A DNA stretch of 14,838 nt from Psilocybe azurescens (GCA_023853785.1 JAJIRX010000429.1:1-14838); one strand, 5' to 3'; shown: positions 1 to 7,717, counted from the stretch's first letter. A program made the numbers and translations. Notes: generated by a model not told the origin, from the sequence alone.

Positions 1-167
1 CAAGTCCACAATATGAAAGAATAGACCCATATCTTTACCCCCATGGCACCGTGATCCTACATTATTTAATAACTATTTACTAATCAATTCTTGCAATCCT
101 TTATTAGATAACGAGACCAGAATAAATCAACACAATAATCTTGTAAATAACCTTCAGCAGAGGAGAT
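1..167. other. Unassigned AT-rich leader of the window
   Basis: I see no open frame or repeat here that I can support. It lies directly upstream of the RNase H remnant and may be decayed LINE sequence (the reverse transcriptase side), but no reverse transcriptase motif is readable. Confidence 0.4.
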
Positions 168-873
168 TTGCTGGCAGTTTACTCAGATGGTTCACAAGTC
201 CAACTGAAGTATGGTTTCTGTTGCACAGGAGGAGGAGTATTGGTTATCATCATAAAAGAAATTTTTGCCATGAAGATGGGCCTAGGAGGACATGCAGAAG
301 TTTTTGACAGGGAAATGGCAGGGCTTATGATGGCGGCCACCCAAGCCATAAGCTATGTTGATGCCAACCCTGATCTGCACATATGACACATCCACTTCTT
401 TGCAGATAATGCAGCTGCTGTCCAATCCATCTTTGACCCTAAACCATGTTCTGCCCAACAATATGCCCATGTCTTCCATGAGAAAATCACACAATTCCTT
501 GACACCTATCTGGATGTGACAATCAACATCTCTTAGTGCCCCAGCCACTGTGACATCACCAGGAACAAAGGGCTGATGAACAGGCCAAAGAAGCAACCAA
601 ACTAGCTAGCTCAGCTCCTGGTATGACACAAGCTAATGCTCTCAGACAGGTGAAGGCAAAAACCTGAATATGTGGAGGAAGGAATGGTCATGCACACTGA
701 AAACCAGTGGGTATGCACCAGCAAACCACATTGGTCTGTCCCTAACATTCCCAACTCCAACACTCAAATACATCAGGAAACTCAATCACAAAAACCAGCG
801 TGAAATTTTTGGAAGGGTGATTCAATGCCTAACCAACCATGCTTACACAGGACAATTTATAGTGAACCAGTAA
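168..873 (+). pseudogene. LINE-type RNase H domain, decayed 3' end of a non-LTR retrotransposon
   Basis: The translated pieces read as an RNase H type 1 domain of the kind at the C-terminus of fungal Tad/I-like LINE polyproteins, which degrades RNA in the RNA-DNA hybrid during reverse transcription. The first frame has the VYSDGS strand (catalytic Asp codon 186-188), then GHAEVFDREMAGL (catalytic Glu codon 297-299), then FFADNAAAV (Asp codon 405-407). A CPSHCDI segment follows, and the segment REIFGRVIQCLTNHAYTGQF near 800-858 matches the region usually found after the domain. The frame is broken by TGA at 384-386 (an expected CGA Arg), TAG at 534-536 (an expected Trp before CPSHCD), a shift near 560-570 and further stops before a last open stretch at 670-873. 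It is non-functional. The family is recognised by eye; RNase H is secure, the exact LINE clade is not. Confidence 0.8.
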
Positions 874-1090
874 ACCCTGCAACAACCACACCCACACTGA
901 CCTCTACTGCTTCTACAATCTTCCTTTTCTTCTGTATCATATTTTCTTTTCTTTTTCTAATGTACCATAGTTCTTTTTTCTATCCTTCTTACTTTTTCTA
1001 TTATTTATACTCTTAATTTTCTTTATAATCATGCACCACGTAGTGCCTCAGTCAACCCCGGCTTACTATAGGTCATAATTTAACATTATC

Positions 1091-1092
<2 letters not shown>
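874..1092 (+). other. Pyrimidine-rich stretch, possible LINE 3' untranslated tail
   Basis: This non-coding stretch is very rich in TTTC/CTTT on the plus strand. It ends in a short mixed segment (1029-1084) immediately before the CA run. Its position after the RNase H remnant fits a LINE 3' UTR ending in a simple repeat. This is inference from position only. Confidence 0.35.

Positions 1093-1135
<43 letters not shown>
1093..1135. repeat. (CA)n microsatellite
   Basis: Uninterrupted AC dinucleotide run of 43 bases, about 21 units. Short simple repeats are common at LINE 3' ends, so it may mark the 3' terminus of the upstream remnant. It produces a spurious Cys-Val open frame on the minus strand. 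Confidence 0.97.
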
Positions 1136-1137
<2 letters not shown>

Positions 1138-1298
1138 GACCAATAGATACACAAGTCCACCACACTCGGAGAACCAAGATGTAGTAGATACTCTAGCATA
1201 GGGCAGTGCTTCTTTGCACCCATGTATCTTAGCACTCTGACTGCTTCTTGCATGTTAATAAACTGGTTCAAAAAAATGGTGGATGTGCACTGCCAGTT
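1136..1298. other. Unassigned spacer between the CA run and repeat A
   Basis: No identified gene. On the minus strand (about 1259 down to 1137) an open stretch reads like protein (EAVRVLRYMGAKKHC and onward), but I do not recognise it. It has no flanking coding context and runs straight into the CA repeat. Confidence 0.3.
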
Positions 1299-1915
1299 GA
1301 GGTCTTTACACGGCCCCCATTTTTTGGTTGACTCCGGTTGGACTCCATCAGACTTGCTATATTCAGAATGAGGATTTTTCTGGTCTGGGACTGCTGAAAA
1401 TTTCTGGTGAGATTCTGGTGAGATTCTGGTGAATGTCTGGCTGGACTACAAGTCCAATGGACTGTCCAGGTGGATTGTCTACTGGAATAATGCCAAACCA
1501 GCAGTCAAAGTCCACTGGAAATGACCAGACAGGACCAATGGACAAGACCAATGGAATTCCAATGGAAGTCCAACAGACAGCAAGCAGAGGGTTGTTCATA
1601 TTAGTATTAATAAAAAAGAAAATATTAATAGAAAATAGAACTTGGATCAATTAAAGAGATATCACACATAGAACACAGTACAGAGTATAGAGTCAATAGA
1701 CTGATATATTTTTCTGAGTGTATATGGTCCTTATCAACAGAATTCTGTATTTTGTTCAGTCCGCAGGGTGAGCGGTCTGATGCGGCACATTTGAAATCAC
1801 ATGACTCAAATGTTTGTGAACCCGTGGCGCTGGATTCATTTCTTCCCACCCTTCATCTTTTCCCCCCACCACCCTTGCCCCTTCCCCCCATCTTTGTGTA
1901 GGCAGCTGTTTATGG
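1299..1915. repeat. Dispersed repeat A, copy 1
   Basis: It aligns over its whole length, same orientation, with 13706-14360. Both start at GAGGTCTTTACACGG. Shared blocks include an array of GGAAGTCCAAYGGA-type motifs, a run TTAATAAAAAAGAAAATA, and a C-rich tract near 1861-1890. The left flanks of the two copies are unrelated, so the start is a real element boundary; the right boundary is fuzzy. Compared with copy 2, many CG dinucleotides are TG or CA here, so this copy is older or more heavily deaminated. I saw no terminal inverted repeat or transposase, and the class is unknown. Confidence 0.85.
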
Positions 1916-1935
1916 CAGCTGCCCTCTGTCAGTCA

Positions 1936-2560
1936 ACCTGACCCGACAGAGGCAATGAGGACCGCGACAGCAATGACTATGACTACGATGAGGACATGTG
2001 TAGGGTGACAGCGACGGCAATGACCAGGACCAGGATGACTGTGACAAAGACCATGACCAGGACTGCAGGGGTGAGGACGACCAGGACGGGAAGGACAACT
2101 ACAAGGGTGAGAGAGAAGAGGACAACCGCGAGGGCAAGGTTGAGGGCAATGAGGATGAGGAGGACAACCGCAAGGGGGAAGAGGACAACCACAAGGGCAA
2201 GGGCAAGGAGGATGGGGAGGACAACCGTGAGGGCAAGGAGGACAACAGGAGGACAACCGCAAGGATAAGGAGGACAACCACAAGGGTGAGGAGGACAACC
2301 GTGAGGGCAAGGGCAATGAGGACAGAGAGGCCAACCATGACAAGGACCACGAGGACAATGAGGGCAAAGGCAAGGACAATTGTGTGCCATGACCATATGG
2401 ACAACGCAAATGGACACCACAAACAATGGGTATGGCTGACGATGACATGGACATGTACTACAACATGTACAGCCAACATGTATGGAAGGCGGGCACAACT
2501 GACCATGACACCAACATGTACCACGACAGGGACAACATGTACAGACAACAACATGGCTGA
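1936..2560 (+). pseudogene. Codon-phased acidic minisatellite, likely relic of a low-complexity coding region
   Basis: GAGGAC-AAC cores occur at 2118, 2160, 2181, 2217, 2238, 2249, 2270 and 2291. Spacings are 42, 21, 36, 21, 11, 21 and 21, so all but one are multiples of three. Read in phase, the unit encodes a Glu-Asp-Asn-Arg/His-x-Gly-Lys heptad; the 11-bp step is a frameshift. The acidic reading uses one frame before about 2005, a second to 2240 and a third to a TGA at 2393. Beyond it a Met/Tyr/Asp-rich stretch has repeated ACATGTAC words to about 2550. Multiple-of-three spacing suggests past selection as protein, perhaps a disordered acidic tail. I do not recognise the gene and see no start codon or promoter. 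Confidence 0.5.
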
Positions 2561-2794
2561 CAACCACAATGCCACCAATGTACCCTCCTGCTCCCTTTTT
2601 AGTCTTTCTTTCTTTTTTAATGTTTTTACTTCTTTTGCATGTAGATAATAATGTAGTATATAGTTTTCAATATATTATATTACATTGTTACATGAATTAA
2701 AGCTAAGATTGAAGTATTACCCTAGTGACCTAGCTTCCTTAATATGGCTCCCAAAGCTTCCAAAAACACTGCTACTGTCCCTAACTCCTCTCCC
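2561..2794. other. AT-rich spacer with a short plus-strand open frame
   Basis: It is mostly AT-rich. An ATG at 2744 opens a 48-codon frame (MAPKASKNTATVPNSS...) that runs into repeat B and stops at 2888-2890. The first 17 or so codons look protein-like and could be the start of a gene interrupted by repeat B. No homology was recognised and no continuation was found on the far side of B. Confidence 0.25.
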
Positions 2795-3061
2795 AAGTCT
2801 GCAATTAAACCAATGACAGTTCACTGGACATCCACTGGACATCCACTGGATATCCACTGGATAGAGCACTCTTGGATCTGGTCTAATTAAGTGCTGAGAG
2901 TCTGGTGGAAGTCCATTGGAAGTCCAACAGAAGTCCAATGGACTGGACAGTCCAGCCAGTCCACCTGTTTTCTGTCTTGAAGTGACTTGACCAGACTTTG
3001 ACCAGAATTTGGCTGACTCTGACTGGACTGGTAGCGGAATTTTGTCAAGCCCAACAGAATC
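2795..3061 (+). repeat. Repeat B, left arm of a large inverted repeat
   Basis: The reverse complement of 5341-5628 aligns with this arm over its whole length. The outer ends share AAGTCTGYAATTAAACCAAT, and both arms contain CTTGGATCTGGTCTAATTAA and a block related to CCAGCCAGTCCACCT. The left arm carries a 12-bp tandem (CTGGACATCCAC) from about 2822 to 2863. The arms also share the GGAAGTCCAAYGGA motif with repeat A. The pair bounds a 2.8-kb block, so they may be long terminal inverted repeats of one element, or two independent insertions in opposite orientation. I saw no clear target duplication. Confidence 0.85.
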
Positions 3062-3311
3062 TTGGACATCCAATGGACTGTCCAGCTAGGTTCATTGGAT
3101 GTTGAAAGGGTGTAAACCATTCTGAGCTTACAATTCATAGTGAGACACAGAGGCCCTTATTTTTGTGATTGTTATCTGTAATAAGCTAGTACATTATACT
3201 AGTGAAGGGTAGGAGATATGCCAAACTATTAGGCTTTGAGGCTTCACTTCCTAGTGGGCCAACAAGCGTAGTAGACCTTACAAACTAACTAAGGGGTAGT
3301 GTGGCCTATTA

Positions 3312-3319
3312 ATCAGTGC
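3312..3319. repeat. 8-bp target-site duplication, left of the MITE
   Basis: ATCAGTGC, identical to 3732-3739. The same 8-mer occurs once at 14727-14734 in the uninterrupted copy of repeat C. Confidence 0.93.
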
Positions 3320-3731
3320 TAGGGACTAACACGGATATATCCGCGGATACGTAACATCTCAGCACAAGTCATTTCACAGCTGCATTATTGCAGCTATTGC
3401 TTAAAACAATAGATATACATGTAGCTGAGATGTTAAGCTATACAACTATACTACAATGAGGGTAAAAGAGCAAAAATACACTAGAGACATCAAATATACT
3501 TAGCACGGATACAATTTTGATGGGAAATCCAAAAAAGTACCCGTACTAACTTTCTAGTTGAATATCTTGAGGATTTTTAGATCTCCTCTTTAATACTTGT
3601 GAACCCGCATAGATATAGCTTATATGTACCTACCAACAAAATCTCATAGCCACTGGCCAATTATTGCACCCAGGAGCTGAAAGGAAAGTCTGGAAATTTC
3701 GTTATCCGTGATATATCCGTGTTAGTCCCTG
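3320..3731. mobile_element. hAT-like non-autonomous DNA transposon (MITE), 412 bp
   Basis: The ends are TAGGGACTAACAC on the left and, read inward, CAGGGACTAACAC on the right. The inverted repeat is perfect for 21 bases (3321-3341 with 3710-3730) and continues imperfectly. It is flanked by a perfect 8-bp direct repeat ATCAGTGC. YAGGG termini with an 8-bp duplication are the hallmark of the hAT superfamily. No transposase frame is present, so it would need an enzyme supplied in trans. Inside, a TAACATCTCAGC and GCTGAGATGTTA pair (about 3352-3363 and 3424-3435) forms a second stem. Repeat C copy 2 shows the unoccupied site, which confirms both element ends. Confidence 0.93.
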
Positions 3732-3739
3732 ATCAGTGC
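3732..3739. repeat. 8-bp target-site duplication, right of the MITE
   Basis: ATCAGTGC, identical to 3312-3319. Sequence after it rejoins repeat C copy 2 without a gap. Confidence 0.93.
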
Positions 3740-3847
3740 TACAAATCAAAGACTACCTTTAGTTTCCTATACAGCTATCAAAGCAACCCTAACCAAGCAT
3801 CCAAGGTGATTGCCCACCCCATTGATCATGCTATTAGTCCCATGCAA

Positions 3848-5336
3848 GGAAGAACTCCTAAAGAAATGACCTTGGCTCTTACAAGAGGTAACACCCATCA
3901 GTCTCTTACCAAGTGATCTCCAAGTGATGTAAACCTTATTAATTAGCAAAAGCAATCACTGTGTCCAGGCTTCATAAAGGCTGTTCACTAAATTAGGCAA
4001 TCAACCGCTCAGGGATCAGACATCACTGTGTCACATGGGTGATTGCCCTATGGACCGAATATATTGGCAATTTAAATCTTGTGTACAACCTAGCATATGG
4101 CGGTCTACTAGATCTGGCTATAAAAACTTGTAATTTGTCATGCAGCCAACGTGGAGGTGAGCGATTGCCCAGCCAGCAATTGCCACACAATACTAGAGGT
4201 AACTTGCCTCATGATATGGGCACCTGCTGTTCCAGAAGGTCCTAAACCAATAGCAACTGTGCTTGGGAACCTTGGTAGGGTTTCCTAGAAAATATACCCC
4301 TAAGCAATCTAGTCCCGACATGCCTTAGCTGCGAGCCATCTGATAAAATAAGTCAGGTGATTGCTATCCAAGGAGGCACTGCCACATGGACAACAATGTT
4401 ATCTTCAAGTAAGCGCTGTAGCCCAGGCAAACTAGTACTTTTCACTATTATAATTGGTGCAGCAAAGGCTAGGCAGCACGTGGTCCATTTGTTTCCTTTT
4501 CTCTTAGTCTCTCTCAATTATCACAAGCCAAAGTATCTATTTAGTCTATAAACACAGCCCTTTATCTTAGAATAGAAACCAAGTAATCTACACCCCAGAT
4601 TTAATATTAGAATTTACTCTGAATAAGAATTCCAGTGTTAATACTTTGAGGACTAGTGATTTGTGTGATAAGAGATCAAACACTACAGTTCACCTAAAGC
4701 AATTAGGCGCTACCTGGTTTTGTGAGTGATTGCCATTGTTATATTCAATGTCAGGTCTATTAGACTTGATAAATGGGCTTTTATAAGTCATCCATGGACT
4801 GCCCTGGGGATTGTTAAGTACAGGTTGGAACCCTATACAGCTAGCGATTGCACATAGTAACTAGGGACGACTGTCAGAGCAATCTGACTGTTTCAGGAAG
4901 TTGCCTATAGTAAACTAAGGCCTGTGGACTAGTGTGCCCAGTTGCTTATAGAAACTAAGGATCTACTACGTGTTAATACAGGTGATCACTTATAGGGTTT
5001 GATAGTTTGAGTTTGGGTTTTATAAAGATATCTGTTAAGTGTCCAGTGTACACTCACCCCAAAAGCAATCCCCTTGATATTGGTGATCGCCCTCACATAG
5101 AAAGATTGCCCTTATTATTCCAGTGCCTTGTGTGTACTCGCCTGTCTAAAAAGAGTTCTCTAGCTACTAGTGATCACCCAAGAGCAATTGTCTAAGTCTG
5201 TACTCTGCTAAACTAGTCATTGTAATAAGCCTTACAAGCTTACCCTCCCAAATTGAACTGATCAATATAAATATTTGATTGGGTGTTGTGTATTGGGCAA
5301 TTACAATGACATCCCACACTAAACATCTCAATGTCT
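3848..5336. other. Non-coding interior with dispersed GTGATTGCC motifs
   Basis: No credible gene is present: the open frames are short and have no recognisable motif. A GTGATYGCCC-like word, with decayed forms, recurs on both strands. Plus-strand matches start near 3806, 4039, 4161, 4357, 4726, 4844, 5093 and 5103; minus-strand matches near 3951, 3995, 4175 and 5064. Variants differ mostly by C/T or G/A. Motif clusters like this are typical of the subterminal regions of DNA transposons, where transposase binds. The region lies between the inverted repeat B arms and continues repeat C, so it is probably the interior of a non-autonomous element; that is inference. Confidence 0.5.
4843..4965 (+). 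repeat. Three-copy degenerate direct repeat
   Basis: Three related blocks start near 4847, 4899 and 4941: TTGCACATAGTAACTAGGG, TTGCCTATAGTAAACTAAGG and TTGCTTATAGAAACTAAGG. Spacing is about 52 and 42 bp. A related CTAACTAAGG word occurs in repeat C near 3283, so the unit belongs to the same family. Confidence 0.65.
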
Positions 5337-5340
5337 AATG

Positions 5341-5628
5341 GATTCTGTTGGACTTGACAAAATTCTGCTACCAGTCCAGTCAGTGTCCAGCCAAATTCCA
5401 GTCAAAGTCTGGTTAAGTCACTTCAAGACAGAAAATAGGTGGACTGGCTGGACTGTCCAGTCCGTTGGACTTCTGTTGGACTTCCACCAGACTTTCAGCA
5501 CTTAATTAGACCAGATCCAAGAGTGCTCTGTCCAGTGGAGTCCAGTGGATATCCAGTGGATGTCCAATGGAATCCACTGGACATCCACTGGATATCCAAT
5601 GGACTGTTATTGGTTTAATTACAGACTT
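5341..5628 (-). repeat. Repeat B, right arm of the large inverted repeat
   Basis: Reverse-complement partner of 2795-3061. It contains more CCAGTGGATATCC-type palindromic units near 5531-5602 than the left arm. It ends at AATTACAGACTT, just downstream of the 3' end of the minus-strand KDZ-associated gene. Confidence 0.85.
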
Positions 5629-5632
5629 TATT
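5627..5632 (-). promoter_or_regulatory. Candidate poly(A) signal AATAAA for the minus-strand gene
   Basis: The minus strand reads AATAAA about 96 nt beyond the TAG stop at 5728-5730. Fungal poly(A) signals are loose and the word overlaps the edge of repeat B, so this is weak positional support only. Confidence 0.3.
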
Positions 5633-5727
5633 GAAGAAATCCAATTACCATATCCACAGAGGTTTTCAACTGCTATCTACCATATTCTACATATACATGT
5701 TATATCTTTATGTGCCATTTATTTATC

Positions 5728-6007
5728 CTAGTCATCATCATCATTGCCATCTGCTTCCAGCTGATCAGTGACTATCACTCCTCCTTTTTTAGCTTGTTGT
5801 TGGAGAACCTTCCTTGTGTGATAAGAAAGCAAGGTATGTATAAACCAGTTATAGTTTTGAGGTGTCATTCTCTTGAGGATGGAGTCAAAACCACCAAGCC
5901 ATACATTGAGTTGCTCACAGGCCTATTTCAGTTATACTATCAGTACATAAATAATTACAAGGACTAGAAAGAATTTTACCTGAGTATTAAATGCCTGTTT
6001 TGATATG
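5728..6007 (-). pseudogene. KDZ-associated (CxC-type) protein gene, 3' part with intron
   Basis: Read on the minus strand, this continues the fragment at 12772-13017 once the LTR element and one GGGTC copy are set aside. The codons at the junction continue in frame. An exon end (5980-6007) is followed by a GT-AG intron at 5979-5923 (57 nt, starting GTAAAA and ending ATAG). A last exon at 5922-5728 encodes 64 residues, including the motifs EQLNVWLGGFDSIL and NWFIHTLLSYHTRKVL, an acidic GNDDDD end and a TAG stop. These motifs match, from memory, the C-terminal part of agaricomycete proteins associated with KDZ transposons, whose role is unknown. A one-base deletion near 5993 puts the exon before the intron out of frame. 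Family assignment is moderate; coding nature is strong. Confidence 0.75.
5923..5979 (-). other. 57-nt spliceosomal intron in the KDZ-associated gene
   Basis: GTAAAA donor, ATAG acceptor and short length are typical of basidiomycete introns. Removing it joins ...FNTQ to ACEQLN..., a continuous conserved-looking segment. It contains in-frame stops and an AT-rich interior, unlike the flanking exons. Confidence 0.8.
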
Positions 6008-6012
6008 GGGTC
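6008..6012. repeat. 5-bp target-site duplication, left of the LTR retrotransposon
   Basis: GGGTC, identical to 12772-12776. It lies directly against the TGTTAC start of the 5' LTR. Confidence 0.95.
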
Positions 6013-6115
6013 TGTTACGGACACTTTATTTTCTTTTTGCTTTTCCTTTCTCTTTTCTTTTCTTTTCCCTTTTCTTTGTCATCCGTCACATCATTGATAC
6101 ATCATCGTATGTTCT

Positions 6116-6251
6116 GATGAACTTTGCTTTCCATCATATCTACGAAACTCCATCATATCTTTGATGGACTTTCACTTCTATCTTTTATGATACATCTTTC
6201 GATGAACACTTGATCTGTTTCCTCTATTCTTATATACATCTGCTGATGAAC
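6116..6251 (+). repeat. Four GATGRAC direct repeats in U3
   Basis: GATGAACTTTG (6116), GATGGACTTTC (6163), GATGAACACTTG (6201) and GATGAACATTC (6245), spaced 47, 38 and 44 bp. They lie upstream of the TATA box, where LTR enhancers usually sit. The same array is present in the 3' LTR, with one G-to-A change in the last unit. An enhancer role is inferred. Confidence 0.6.
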
Positions 6252-6287
6252 ATTCAAACTCGTTTCAACTTGCTGTGCAGTTCATAG

Positions 6288-6331
6288 TATTTATACCAGG
6301 AAGGATCCACTGTATTCTTTAGCTAGTTCTT
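6288..6331 (+). promoter_or_regulatory. LTR promoter: TATA box and predicted transcript start
   Basis: TATTTATA at 6288-6295 lies 33 bp before A6321. I place the RNA start at 6321 because the first 11 nt from there, AGCTAGTTCTT, are exactly complementary to the segment just after the 5' LTR. In Tf1-type elements the RNA 5' end is itself the primer, so complementarity and TATA spacing point independently to the same base. R and U5 would run from 6321 to 6436. Confidence 0.75.
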
Positions 6332-6437
6332 GAGAATCTAACCTCCTTTACTTGACACCGCTTGGAACTCGCTGTTCTTGACTACTTGACTGTCGGCTTT
6401 ATCCACGCACGTGAATATAAGCTTGAAGTCATAACAA

Positions 6438-6448
6438 AAGAACTAGCT
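6438..6448 (+). promoter_or_regulatory. Self-primer binding site
   Basis: AAGAACTAGCT, one base after the 5' LTR. It pairs perfectly over 11 bp with AGCTAGTTCTT at 6321-6331, and pairing stops at both ends. I see no TGG-initiated tRNA complement here. In the Tf1/sushi group, the RNA 5' end folds onto this site and is cut to prime minus-strand DNA. Confidence 0.82.
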
Positions 6449-7638
6449 CATCTACGAATCTCGCCCGCTCCCCAGCAGACGAGACCTCTGAAACCCAAAA
6501 CAAAACACAGCACCACCGAAGGCAGAATTCCCACTACCGACAGCTCAGAAGAAGGAACCCCGACACAAAATTGGCAGACACCGAACCCGTCCAGACAAAG
6601 CTCTGAAGATATCAACCTAGGCAACGAAGACCTATCAAACTCGCTATATGACTTATTATCAACCCTGGCGATAGATCAAGAAGAACAAGACACAGACATG
6701 GTCGAAACAAATGGAAAGAAAGAAATCTCGATCAACAAACCCACCGTATTCGATGGAGACAGGACAAAATCCAGGTCTTTCATGCAAGACTGCTACCTCT
6801 ACATGGACATAAACGATGACGTCTACAACACAGACAAGAAGAAAATTGCCTTCATTTTATCATTTTGCATGGAAGGAGGAGCAAAACTATGGAAGGAACA
6901 GTACTTGACCTCGAGGACAAAGGAACTAGTCCCAACCAAACCCTCGAATGGGACACCCTCGGAACATTTCTCAAAAAATTCCACGACGCATTCACTCCAG
7001 TGGATGAAACCAGATCAGCCATGAATGACATAAAACGACTTAGGCAAAAACCGAATGAAAGGGTGGAAGACATCATCAACAAATTCAAGTTGTTGGTAGG
7101 ACAAGCCAACCTAGGAACAGAAACGGAATCAGACCATGCCCATCTCATAGGATTATTCCAAAAATGCATCACGCCTCAACTTCGCCGACAGGATCCTGTA
7201 CTCCGAAGACCTTCCAAGAACGATCCAAGGCTGTTACAAAAAGCAACAACATTTGACACCAACTACAGACTGGCCAAGGTCTTTAGAGAAGAACCAGAAG
7301 AACGACAGGAGGACGCCCACGCTGGAACAATTTCCCAAGGAACAACAGGAACTACGACCCAAACAGGATGGACGTAAGCGCCATGACAGCCGAAGAAACG
7401 AGCTGAATTAATCAGGAAAGGCGCCTGTTTCAGGTGCAAACAACGAGGACATCTATCCAGAGATTGCCCACAGAAAGGACCAACAAACCAGAACAGAACC
7501 CAAGGACAACCCAGCAAGAAGTGGACCCCAAAGGAACTCCATGCCCATATCAGGAGCCTGAACAAGGATGAAAAAGACGAACTCGCAGACCTCATGGTTA
7601 AAACAGGATTTGAAGAGAAAGAAGAAAAGGATTTTTAA
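6449..7638 (+). pseudogene. gag: gag (capsid and nucleocapsid), frameshifted
   Basis: Gag forms the particle and packages RNA. The first in-frame ATG is at 6698, giving MVETNGKKEISINKPTVF, but the same frame is open back through the LTR end, so the N-terminus is uncertain. The capsid-like part includes FDGDRTKSRSFMQD and KKKIAFILSF, then FTPVDETRSAMNDI after a shift. One CCHC knuckle (C-X2-C-X4-H-X4-C) lies at 7426-7467, followed by a Lys-rich tail and a TAA at 7636-7638. The frame changes three times: between about 6905 and 6950, near 7295, and at the A-run 7396-7398, where one extra A creates the TGA at 7404. Each shift is consistent with a single-base indel. The fold family is clear from context and the knuckle. 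Confidence 0.85.
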
Positions 7639-7717
7639 AGTGGAAAAACAGGACGACGTCTGTCTCTCCTTATCTGAAGATACAATCTGTACTTACGGCA
7701 ACAATTGAGAATAAACT

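Larger units (their letters stand above)
3103..3847. repeat. Dispersed repeat C, copy 1 (interrupted by a MITE)
   Basis: It starts at TGAAAGGGTGTAAACC and aligns with 14516-14838 apart from an extra block at 3320-3739 (MITE plus one target-site copy). Sequence left of the start differs between the copies (repeat B here, a GC-rich island there), so 3103 is a real junction. The repeat probably continues past 3847, because the second copy simply leaves the window. It is non-coding by inspection. Several CG sites of copy 2, for example around GAGCGTCCGGGC, are CA or TG here. Confidence 0.9.
6013..6436 (+). repeat. 5' LTR
   Basis: 424 bp, starting TGTTACGG and ending CATAACA. By hand alignment it differs from the 3' LTR by four substitutions, all transitions (near 6143, 6247, 6430-6431), and two single-base indels (a T-run near 6033 and at about 6350). 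A pyrimidine tract lies at 6025-6079, with four GATGRAC direct repeats further in. Confidence 0.97.

Noticed and set aside
1093..1135. Telomere-like repeat
   Set aside because: The unit is CA, not TTAGGG, and ordinary transposon sequence continues on both sides.
1910..2578. Long minus-strand open frames rich in Cys, Pro, His, Ser and Val
   Set aside because: They are the complement of the GAG/GAC/AAC minisatellite, where stops are absent for compositional reasons. Three overlapping frames are open at once and none has real protein character.
3719..3916. Small plus-strand open frame spanning the MITE end and repeat C
   Set aside because: It crosses the transposon boundary and has no motif; the corresponding stretch of the second repeat C copy lacks the MITE-derived start.
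6437..6455. tRNA primer binding site
   Set aside because: No TGG-led complement to a tRNA 3' end follows the LTR. The exact complement to the element's own LTR explains the segment better.
6362..6697. Gag starting within the LTR at 6362
   Set aside because: The open frame there begins at TTG, not ATG, and lies in R/U5. Translation from it is not supported.
7628..7645. Programmed frameshift site at the gag stop (ATTTTTAAAG)
   Set aside because: In the gag frame the bases do not form a standard slippery heptamer, and two stops (7706, 7712) lie in the protease frame before ATG 7718, so the run cannot be supported as functional.
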